Shown: positions 55,688 through 64,000 of the stretch, piece by piece
Layout of the letters: each line of letters opens with the position of its first letter
Numbering within the stretch: the first letter of the stretch is position 1
Made by a program: the position numbers and the translations under genes
Assembly (NCBI GenBank): GCA_023053575.1
Contig: JAKZAP010000016.1
Coordinates: forward strand, 17,626,030 to 17,690,029
Length of the DNA: 64,000 bases
Reading direction: 5' to 3'
Source of the DNA: Branchinecta lynchi
Taxonomy: Eukaryota; Arthropoda; Branchiopoda; Anostraca; Branchinectidae
Notes under the pieces: model-generated
Told to the model about the DNA's origin: nothing
Database searches by the model: none
Seen by the model: the letters and a program-made list of their open reading frames with translations, nothing else

Positions 55688-56019
55688 CGAGTTAGCCTTG
55701 TTCCGGCATGATCTCGAAAGTCGCCAGGAGAGCCCCGAAACAACGTTAAGTTTGAAGATAAATTCGAAGTCTTTCGTGAAAACCACTAGTATGGAAAGCG
55801 TCCAAGTTGGTTAACACAATCCCTCTTACATCAGCAAAACTGGAAAGAATTCTGAGCAAGATGAAGTTGGTTAAGACCACCTTGCGTTCAACAATGGCTA
55901 CCAGTGTCTTGGAAGTCTATTACTAATTGCATATGAGACCGGTCTAGTTCAAGAATGTGAAATTGGATGTGTTGTGGACAAATGGAAAACGCTTAAAACA
56001 AAACATTTTTAGTTTTTAG
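55688..56019 (+). other. Unassigned sequence
   Basis: Nothing recognised. Confidence 0.35.
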
Positions 56020-56225
56020 TGACAATCTTAAAGTTTAACCGAACAGGACTGAGACCCAACAGTCTAATAACATATCAGTTATTCGCTTAAATATTCCTGA
56101 AAACCCGATAAAAATGCGTTAATTCGTTTGTCCAGTACCCAGGGATGATCGATTTCATAGAAGGAACTTATTCTTTAGGATTTGTGGTGCCTCTATGTAC
56201 TTGTCCCTCTATGCTTGAAATATTT
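56020..56225 (+). repeat. Family E repeat, intact copy
   Basis: AAAGTTTAACCGAACAGGAC, TTATTCGCTTAAATATTCCT, TGCGTTAATTCGTTTGTCC, GTGCCTCTATGTACTTGTCC. Closest relative of the 4690-5190 copy. Confidence 0.68.
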
Positions 56226-57015
56226 ACCAAATAGAAATGTAAGCTATTGCCGGAAAATAAAATACAAATATCAGATTCATTGCAAGACATATTCTACAGT
56301 ATTTTTTCTACTTTACTACAGTAGTAACTTAGTCGATGTCGCATCTTTGGACCTGGGAAGGCAGGCCTTTTTTTAAATTCAAGTTTTCCGCGTCTGGTTG
56401 AATTTTGGTTTGTCACGCAAGCACCATTTGTGTACTGCTGTTTGTAACACATCATCAAAGTCAGAACACAACAGTTTTCTAGAGTTTCTGCAAAGATGGT
56501 CACTACAGAGAACTTCCGGTAAAACTTCGACCCCCCCCCCCCTTGCTCGCCCCCCTATCAAGAAGGTGTCGGGATGCCGCTGGATGTGCGACTTCGTTTT
56601 TGTGTTCAAACTTTGAAGCTTTCAAGCTCTTATTTCCAAGGAAATTCTTTTTCAAAAATGTGATTATAGGCTACAAACAAGGAATAGTCAGATTAATGTT
56701 TCCATGAGTTCACTGGGTCAGAATGATCAAACGCCGATACTTTAATCTCAAAGTCGGAAGTCTTATACCTCTCAAAGTTAAATTATTTTTTCGTGCTCCT
56801 CTGATGACGGAGTAGAAATATCCGTTTTCGTCGGATATGTTGAGATATCTCAATAAAAACGATTTTAATAGGTTAGGAGAAGATTAACAAAACAATTTTG
56901 TAAAAAGCTGGAAGTCATCAGTGCAGCATCACGACTTCGAAACGGTCTGCACTGCAAAGATCGACTGTCAACACGGATTGGCAGAAGCCATATCGACAAG
57001 GGCGCTTGTCCTCCA
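56226..57015 (+). other. Unassigned sequence
   Basis: A C run at 56530-56541 and a fragment of the 8649-8780 inverted repeat near 56588-56630. No gene. Confidence 0.4.
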
Positions 57016-57051
57016 ATGTGCCTGGTCCCTTGGCAAAGGGACCAGGCACAT
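57016..57051. repeat. Perfect 15-bp hairpin next to a B-box-like motif
   Basis: TGTGCCTGGTCCCTT and AAGGGACCAGGCACA pair perfectly around GGCA. GGTTCAAGTCTCGG, resembling a Pol III B box, follows at about 57088. No full tRNA fold could be drawn. Confidence 0.6.
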
Positions 57052-57537
57052 CGATGACCACTCGGCCAGGTGCCCCTTTGGGCACAGGTTCAAGTCTCGG
57101 TGGTGCCTACCGTTGGTTTGGTTCGCGGTTTATCAGCCCCTGTCAGACAAGCCAAAGCCGACCAAGCGTCAAACTGGTAATCCGGGTTGGACAGATACGC
57201 TAAAGCAAGGCTTCACCTTCCAGATTTTTCTTCCGGATTCCAGACAGCCGTTTTCGTAGAGATGGATCTGGGGTGAAGCCAGGCCAAAGACGTCTGGAAG
57301 TCCGAGGTTTTGGACACCCCAGATTCCGGATGTCTGGAAGGTGCCATAGAGGCAATCCGTTCGAGAGACACTACAAATACGCAAATGGGGGGAAGAAAAG
57401 GGAAAGTGATTAACAGTTGTGACTGGGATACAAGCTATTTTTGAAATGTAAAGGGGACATCTAGGAAATGTTGAAGAACAGCAAATTTAGCTATCATCGT
57501 TATCATGAAAATCTGGAAGGGTTGGCTTGACTATGAA
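57052..57537 (+). repeat. Inverted CTTCCAG.TTC segments and family H repeat
   Basis: CACCTTCCAGATTTTTCTTC (57210) and GGATGTCTGGAAGGTG (57327) are partly inverted. 57365-57530 matches 15530-15730. Confidence 0.45.
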
Positions 57538-58340
57538 TGAATTAATGAATTAATGAGTTTATGACCCAAGAGCGTAAGTGCAGTAAAAAAGGACAAAGAA
57601 ACATAAAATAATCGCAAAACACTGAACAAATATTTTCCATAAAGGTTCACTAATTTAGAATCACGTTGATGGGATCGTGGACAGGTAATTTTCCAATCGG
57701 AGAACAGAAATTAGAGGAGAGGGCTTCAAGCGTCAACGATGCGTCGGAAATTAACAAACGGCGGATCAGGTAGCGGTTCCGTGTGCGACGGGGTAGGTAG
57801 AGAAGAAATCTCAGATATCTGTAGTATGTGGAGCGTATGCGTCGGAGGTCCTTTCTTCTGAGCATAGAATGTAATCCAGCAAGGAAGTTAACATACGGTG
57901 CGCAAAAGCAGTATATAACTTCCCAAGCCCAGGTCTCTATACATCGAACGGTTTGGCACAATTTTGCAGTAACTATATCTAACTCCTTTAGCAGTTGATT
58001 TAACTGCTTCCTCGCAAATCTTTCGCATAGTTTGCGCAATTGTTATACCAAGCCATCGAATTTTTTCCTCGGTTATGAGAACATTGCCTCCAACATTCAG
58101 AGAGGGTTTCAGAAGAGCAGCAGGAGCGTTGAAAGAAACGTACTGACGTTTACTAGCGTTGACTGATAGGCCAATCTCGCCAAGCGATTGGTTCAGGCTA
58201 GCAACGTTTGTTTCAAGGCCCTTCCTGGATCGGCTGATAAGGAGGACATCGTCAGCATAGGCCAGGTAGCTAACATCGATGCCACGGAAGTTAAAAGTTG
58301 GCGTAAGCTTCCTTAGGCATTGCAGAATTCTTAGGCTATG
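57538..58340 (-). pseudogene. Antisense LINE, reverse-transcriptase palm to C-terminus
   Basis: On the minus strand the frame reads LRILQCLRKLTPTFNFRGID, then LAYADDVLLISRSRKGL, keeping the catalytic YADD. It then reads IGLSVNASKRQYVSF and IRWLGITIAQT, the usual order of the RT C-D-E motifs and thumb. 58039-57650 gives the C-terminal part (IRSTYYRYLRFLLYLPRRTR) and a stop at 57650, then a 3' UTR ending in ATTAATTCATTAATTCATTC repeats. It is 5'-truncated near 58340 and has at least one frame change, so it is inactive. CR1/Jockey-like by motif spacing; clade not certain. Confidence 0.8.
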
Positions 58341-58374
58341 CGGAAACCCCGGACGTCCGGGAATCTGGAAGGTG

Positions 58375-58600
58375 AAGCCTGGCTTTTACTCTTCCAGCTA
58401 TCAGCCTGAAGAGGACCCTTACCAAGTAGGGCCGAAATGTCGCCCACATAAAATCACCTGCAGTATCCGTTTAGCGCAGCCAACTCGGAGTCGCAGTCAC
58501 CTTTGCCTGAAGGAGAATTTATAAGTAAAAGTAGCTTGACACTGAAGAGGACCCGTGCCAAGAAGGGCCTAAATATAGTAGAACTATCTGACCGGGACCG
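58375..58600 (+). mobile_element. Two partial hammerhead repeats in tandem
   Basis: First core 58406-58437 (CTGAAGA, CCCTTACCAAGTAGGG, GAAATGTC) followed by CACATAAAATCACC and GCAGTATCCGTTT. Second core 58542-58575 (CTGAAGA, CCCGTGCCAAGAAGGG, TAAATATAG). Direct rather than inverted order. Confidence 0.68.
58398..58446 (+). ncRNA. Hammerhead-like ribozyme, diverged
   Basis: CUGAAGA and GAAA boxes and most of stem II are present. Stem III AUGU can still self-pair through G-U. Stem I (TCAGC/GCCCA) is weak. Predicted cleavage is after C58441, if active. Confidence 0.5.
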
Positions 58601-58773
58601 TATCCAGGATTTTTTTTTTTTTTGGGGGGGGGGGTGGTTTTGGCCTGCTGGTCGGACAAAAAAGTACAAAAAACAAATAGATCAGAGGGAAAAGCCTATA
58701 CAAATGATTATTTTTGTCTGTTTCGAGGGGGGTTCAACCTCCTAACCCCCCCCCCCCCCTGGATACAGCCTTG
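58601..58773. mobile_element. MITE with CCGTATCCAGG ends, copy 2
   Basis: ACCGTATCCAGG and CCTGGATACAGCCTTG ends. T and G runs inside the left end, C run inside the right; AAAAAGTACAAAAAACAAAT and GGGAAAAGCCTATACAAATG match 48311-48492. Inserted next to the second hammerhead fragment. Confidence 0.75.
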
Positions 58774-59811
58774 TATCTGACCTATCAATTCACACATTCA
58801 GCTATGGTACCCAACTATTGGCCGTCACTTACAATAACCGGGTTGGCTTATTTCTATTAACAGTAACTATTGTTAGAAGGGTGAAACACGCTCCTAGTAT
58901 CTGCACCCGAGTAGCTTCCGAGAAAAAACACAAAAACCTTGTTTTTTTTAATCTGCTTCTTTTTTGTATACATTCAGCAGACTAACGTAGTTTTGTAAAG
59001 AATGCTGGTGATTTTGGTGCTGGTGGATCGTAGGTTTGTCAGATACTAGGTTTAGGAAAAAAAACAAGTTGAAACCTTGTGTAGATACTAGGTGAGGTCT
59101 AAGAAACTAAGCCTCGTAGAAAAATTCTGATTTCACCACTGAATTCCTAGTGGTCTGATTAGGCGGGATCCACTCCTAACAAAAATTCTATTTTTCTGGT
59201 AGATACTAGGTTTTGTCGGAGGACAGCCGAATTGCATAGTCTTCTTCAAGGGTCTATCAGTTCCCATGAAGCCGACAGAACTCTTCGCGATTTCGATAAC
59301 ATACATACCCAACTCAGGGCCGTAGAAAAAGATGACGTAACCCAAGCTGCTTGGCTCGGTAATTAACTGTTACTTTATAGTCCCATAAACTTCTGTTTTC
59401 CACCTAATGAGAAGTACTGCAGTAAAGAAACAAACGAAGAAAAGGCACGTGCGGCACATACAATTTACCACTTGGGACACTCATGTTTGTTTATCCGGCA
59501 TAAAAGCACGTTTTGTCAACTGACAGTTCCATATGAACGCATTTATTACTTTAAATAATTCGACAACATTACTCTGACTAATTCGGAATAAAAAGTATCA
59601 CAATTCAGCTGCACTTGATGTGCTACAAACAGAGATTAAAGATAAGTGCACACACGCAGTCACGCTTCTGCAGTCGGATAGGATTTTTTTTTCTTCACTA
59701 CGAAATTCTGCCAATTTCAGTTGCACACTGTGTGCACACGTAACTAAGAGGGACTTTCACATTGAAAACGCAAGACTCTATAGCGTTTGCGTAGCGTCCA
59801 CGTTGAATACA
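58774..59811 (+). other. Unassigned sequence with small repeats
   Basis: GTCAGATACTAGGTTTAGG / TAGATACTAGGTGAGGTC repeats at 59037-59215; a fragment of the 26780 MITE family at 58860-58895; a remnant of the 23992 MITE at 59750-59805. No gene. Confidence 0.45.
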
Positions 59812-59986
59812 CTGTAAAAAGTTTCTCCAAGCAAGAATTAAAGTTAACTGCAGCCTTTGCTACTGGGATTAATCTTATCTCTACTGAGATAAGATTAATC
59901 CGAATCGGAAATAAGATTGTATTTTTAGAGACAAGATTAATCCCAGTAGCAAATACAGCAAGATTTTCTTTACAGTGTGCATGAGC
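59812..59986. mobile_element. MITE with CACTGTAAA ends
   Basis: CACTGTAAAAAGTTTCTCC and ATTTTCTTTACAGTG ends; GGGATTAATCTTATCTC and GAGACAAGATTAATCCC inner palindrome with AGTAGCAAATAC. Related copies are at 37655-37840 and, decayed, 43045-43125. Confidence 0.72.
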
Positions 59987-60039
59987 TGCGCCAGCCTATT
60001 ATACTGCGAGGGTTTGTGCATTACAGCCGCAAGCAAGTG

Positions 60040-60440
60040 AAATCCCTGGGTCTGATCAAGAACAAATAAGTTAACAGAACCTCCACCTTTGGTTCCATGC
60101 ACCGACTATGGATACTTCGACAAAACTGAGCAGAGCTAAACCTACTTGCTCAGCTCTGAGTTGAAGCCTGTCTACTTCCTTCTTTTCCGCTGAGCGCATC
60201 AGAGGAAAAGAACGTAGTAGGCGTGCATGACCCGCCTCTGCAGCGCGTCACATGTAACGTCACAGCGGCCAACAACCTATGGTATATTACTCTCGACATT
60301 CTTCTCCGGGGCTCTACTGCGATACAGCTGTTTGTAGAGGTAAGGAATTGTGATATTCCGCGTGGCTCCTACCCTCAGCTCGTTTGAAGAGGGCGGGGCA
60401 TCGGGAATCTATTCGACTCCGCATGGTCGTGTTGTAGAGA
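60040..60440 (+). repeat. Family I interspersed repeat, less interrupted copy
   Basis: GAACCTCCACCTTTGGTTCC, GCGCATCAGAGGAAAAGAAC, TCTCCGGGGCTCTACTGCGA and TAGAGGTAAGGAATTGTGAT run without the two elements present at 26368-27082. It serves as the empty-site reference. Confidence 0.7.
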
Positions 60441-60703
60441 TGAGTAGACGGAGGTTCTTGTGCTTATATGCTCTTGGTCTGATGGAGACATTGATTTTAA
60501 TTTCTTTGGGATTTATATGTAGTATAATATTAATCCTGAACATGTCTTATAAGTACTATTATATGCTGCTTCATAATTATTTTTAGTTGCGTTTTTGAAG
60601 ATACCATGGTGCAAATACGTCTTACGCTTCAGTTTGACAGCAGGTTAAAGTTAGAAACGTAAAAAAAAGCAACAAATAAAGTAAGTTGCGGAAGATAAAT
60701 AAA

Positions 60704-63503
60704 AACAAGAGCTGAAAGCTCATATGGCACTTGTAAGAACAGTTAGCATGTTTGTTAGATACGGTTTGCAGTTTTCAAGGCTGGACCTCTCTCCCGATAT
60801 TCATTTCATCAGAAAATGGGCTTGATCTAGTAAATCTGAAATGGTTATACCACTCACTGAAAACTGATCTTCCTCCAACGATGATCGGATCGGGGGAGGG
60901 ACTATATTTGCAAGCCAATCTAATAGAGTCCCTAACATGCCTGCAAAGTTTCACGGTCATAGCACATCTGGAAGTACCCTAACTCGTGATCATCGGAATC
61001 AGAGAAAACCCCCTCCAACTCCCCCCACTGTGACACGATCGGTCCTGTTTTGTCAATAATAATAATAATAATAATAATATATTTGCAAATTCAATGGCAG
61101 GCCGTTAAGCCTCTACAATGCATCTATGGCTTATGCTTGTTCTTCCCTCCAAGTCCCATCCCGATCTCTCGACTCTAAGCGTTTCAAGAGATTTCTCCCC
61201 CCGCCTCCAGCTCCTCCCGATGTTATCGGATCCGTTCGAGACTTGAAATTGATGATCTGAGTCACTTGTTCTTGACACTTGACAAGTTTCATGCACGTCT
61301 GATCACCTGTTCCAAAGTTATGCATGTCAATAGAATCTCCCCCATGATCGTCGGATCGGGAAAAGAACTATTTTCAAGTTGACCTGCGAAGAGTACCTAA
61401 TATGTCTGCCAAGTTTCATGGTCCTAGTACATGTGGAAGTACCCTAACTCGTGATCACCGGAAATCCGGGAAAACCTCTTCCAACCCCTCTACTGTGACA
61501 TCTCGATCCCTCGACCCTAAGCATTTCACGACATTTCCGGTCCCCCCCCCTCTAATCCCCCTCTCTTCGGATTTAGTCCAGATTTGAAACTGAAAATCTG
61601 AGACACTTGTTCTCACACTTGTCAAGTTTTAAACATGTCCGATTATCCATTCCAGAGTTATGCATGTTTCTAGTTTCCGAGATTCCGGATTCCCCTTCCC
61701 TCCACCACCCCCCGCTATAGCAGGATCGGGGAGTGATTATTTCCATGTTAATCTGGTTGGTTCCCTCATATGCCTGTCAAGTTTTATTGTGCTTGCTTAT
61801 TTGGAAGCGTTTCACCAGATTTCCGGCTCCCCCTCCCCCTCCAGCTCCCCCCCCCCAGTAATCGGATCTGGTCAGGATTTGAAACTGAGCATCTGAAGCA
61901 CTTGTTCTTGATATATGTCAAGTTTCATGGATGTCTGATTACCCGTTCCAAAGTTATGCATGTTACAAGTTTCCGGATTTTCCATCCCTCCACTCCCCCC
62001 ACGATGGCCGGATGGGGAAAGTGATTACTTCCAAGTTCTACTGGTCGGTTCCCTGATTATGCCTGCCAAATTTCAATGTCCTAGCTTAAGTGGAAGCGTT
62101 TCATGAGATTTCCGGTGTCCCCTCCAGCCCCCCCCCCCCCCCCCCAAGTTATCGGATCTGGTCCGGATTCGAAATTGAGCTTCTGAAGCACTTGTTCTTG
62201 ACATAAGTCAAGTTTCATGAATATCTGATTACCCGTTCCAAAGTTAGGCATGCCACTACTTTCCGGATTTCCCATCCCTCCACTCCCCCCAAGATGGCCG
62301 GATCGGGGAAGTGATTATTTCCAAGTTAATCTGGTCGGTTTCCCAATACGCCTGCCAAGTTTCATCGTTCTAGCTTATGTGGAAGCGTTTCACGAGGTTT
62401 TGGGTTCCCCCCTACAGCCCCCCCCCAGTTATCGGATCTAGTCCGGATTTGAAACTGAGCATCTGAAGCACTTGTTCTTGACATATGTCAAGTTTCATGC
62501 AAGTCCGATTACCCGTTATAAAGTAATGCATGTTACTAGTTTCCGGATTTCCTGTTGCTCCACCCCCCCCCCCCACGATGGCCGGATCGGGGAAGTGATT
62601 GTGTCCAGGTTAATCTGGTTCGGTCCCTTATACGCCTGCCAAGTTTCATCGTCCTAGCTTATGTGGAAGTGCCCAAACAAGCAAAACCGGGACAGACCGT
62701 AGTTTCCGGATTTCACATACCTCCACTCTCCCCACTATGATCGGATCCGGAATATGATTATATCCAAGTTAATCTGGTCGGTTCCCCTGATATTCCTGCC
62801 AAGCGTTTCACTAGATTTGTTTGACTTGGGCTGACCATCTTTAAAACCGTATCTATTCTCGCATTCGCTTTTTTATACATCATGGCATGGCTCAGTGGTA
62901 GAAAACTGGACTGGCTACACAAAGGTCAAGTTTCGCGTATGTCTGATCACCCTTTCCACAGTTATGCATGTTAATAGTTTCCGGATTTCCCATCCCTCCA
63001 CTCCCCCCACTATGATCGGATCCGGAATATGATTATATCCAAGTTAATCTGGTCGGTTCCCTGATATTCCTGCCAAGCGTTTCACTAGATTTATTTGACT
63101 TGGACTGACCATCTTTAAACCCTCTTTATTCCCGCATTCGCTTTACTGAACATCGTCGCATGGCTCAGTGGTAGAAGACTCGACTGGCATCACAAAGGTT
63201 CCTGGTTCGATCCCGCTTACGGGCAGCACTTTTTTTGCTCCCGTTTTACTTTTTGCTCCCGTTTTTCTTTATAGTTTTCGGACTCCCGGATCCGGGGAAA
63301 GTTGGATTGGGGAAGTGATTATTTGTAAGTTGATCTGGTCTGGTCCCTAATATGCCTGTGAAGTTTCATCGTCCTAGGTTGTCTGGAAGTGCCCAAACTA
63401 GCAAAACCTGGACAGACCGACAGAACGACAGACAGACAGACCGACAGACCGACAGAAATTACGATCGCTATATGGCACTTGAGTATGCTCAAGTGCCATA
63501 AAA
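60704..63503 (+). mobile_element. Family A element, longest forward copy (2.8 kb)
   Basis: Starts AACAAGAGCTGAAAGCTC and ends ATTACGATCGCTATATGGCA, hairpin TGGCACTTGAGTATGCTCAA(GTGCCA), TAAAA. About eight internal units of 270-300 bases, each with TGCCAAGTTTCAT, TCCGGATTTCC, a C run and GGATCGGGGAAGTGATTATT. The (GACA/GACC)n tract is at 63412-63450. A (TAA)n microsatellite lies at 61057-61080. The last units contain a tRNA-like module. Confidence 0.86.
63151..63222 (+). ncRNA. tRNA-like sequence with A and B boxes (not a functional tRNA)
   Basis: GCATGGCTCAGTGGTAGAAG resembles an A-box/D-arm and GGTTCCTGGTTCGATCCC a B box/T-arm, spaced as in a tRNA. The acceptor and T stems do not close, and the anticodon stem is poor. 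A sister copy at about 62884-62925 has the A box only. I read it as a tRNA-derived (SINE-type) head embedded in a satellite unit. Confidence 0.6.
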
Positions 63504-64000
63504 ACATCCGAGAAACAAAAAACGAACAATATTAAACTAGGAGACTCAACCAGGGCCGTATCTGATACTGCGGTTGCTATACAAAATGACAATTCGCGCT
63601 TTTAGAAGTCACCCTAAAAGAAATACATACATCCACTCATATCACAAGTACAAGAACCTAGGCTCTTGTGTTAGTGATGACGAAAGGACTTTGACTTTTC
63701 CGAAACTTAAATGACCGTGGTATGTGAATAGCAGATACCACGGTAACTGGTTAGTAAGTACAAAAATGTTTCTTATCGGGGTATCAAATTCCATGATATC
63801 TGCAAAAACGCAACTATTGTTTATGCGGGCTAGAGTTCCCAGCCGGTTGGGATACGCTTCCACATTTGTTTCATCTTCGCAAACACAGCGCATAATTCAG
63901 TGTGACAGCAGCTTAAAGTTAGAAACGTAAAATAAGTAACGAATAAAGAAAGTTGCGGAAGATAAATAAAACAAACATCCGAGAAACAAAAAACAAACAA
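63504..64000 (+). repeat. Right flank of family A and a second, unoccupied copy of the insertion site
   Basis: After the element the flank reads ACATCCGAGAAACAAAAAAC. At 63905-64000 the sequence CAGCAGCTTAAAGTTAGAAA, GTTGCGGAAGATAAATAAAA and then CAAACATCCGAGAAAC joins the left and right flanks of the 60704 insertion without the element. The intervening part shows no gene. Confidence 0.72.

Noticed and set aside
57016..57051. microRNA precursor
   Set aside because: The 15-bp perfect stem with a four-base loop is too short for a typical pre-miRNA.
60752..62740. Many 60-80 codon frames across the long family A copy
   Set aside because: They repeat with the satellite unit in several frames and contain Pro runs from C tracts; no coding signature.
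63151..63222. Functional tRNA gene
   Set aside because: A and B boxes are present, but acceptor and T stems do not pair and the anticodon arm is unclear.

Overview
The window is repeat-rich animal (metazoan) DNA. It has spliced exons with GT-AG borders, multi-kilobase introns, non-LTR retrotransposon debris, hAT-type elements and hammerhead-bearing Penelope-like repeats. Nothing looks bacterial. The mix suggests an invertebrate, but I cannot name the phylum from the sequence alone.

Only one host gene is recognisable: the 3' part of an integrin alpha-subunit gene on the + strand, about 793 to 34101. Eight exons (793-1075, 3512-3678, 7140-7320, 10657-10817, 15798-15997, 26096-26192, 27960-28095, 34042-34101) join with matching phases into 428 codons. 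They encode the calf-1 and calf-2 ectodomain, a tetrabasic RRRR cleavage site, a Cys-rich cluster, one transmembrane helix and the KVGFFKR cytoplasmic signature. The beta-propeller and thigh exons must lie upstream of the window. The final few codons and the stop were not located. I found no convincing host exon between 34102 and 64000.

The rest is mobile DNA in several nested layers. The most striking part is a group of non-autonomous elements, here called families A, B and G. They start with AACAAG, carry internal tandem repeats of 100-300 bp and end in a small hairpin followed by an A run; A and B also carry a (GACN)n tract next to the hairpin. This resembles the Helentron-associated (HINE/DINE-1) architecture. 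Family A copies: 1610-3491, 5496-7133 (reverse), 9095-9578 (reverse), 28240-29010 (reverse, partial), 41246-43032 and 60704-63503. The last has what looks like its empty target site at the end of the window. Two family A copies end 6 and 20 bases before integrin exons. Family B copies: 11188-11609, 11720-11893, 43155-44010, 47656-48300 and an inverted pair at 50906-53478. Family G copies: 1-605 and 54668-55687.

A second theme is a set of short repeats carrying hammerhead-ribozyme cores (near 12.0, 12.1, 20.8, 34.2, 45.0, 58.4 and 58.55 kb), twice arranged as inverted pairs. A third is a set of non-autonomous DNA transposons with clear target-site duplications: 4769-5035, 17460-18274, 26780-27082, 29880-31423, 32149-32506, 39284-40022 and 42634-42903. 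Degenerate LINE fragments lie at 6487-7088, 10862-11720, 19830-23795, 24900-25510, 48787-49870 (minus) and 57538-58340 (minus). The insertion order can often be read directly, because unoccupied relatives of the host repeat occur elsewhere in the same window.
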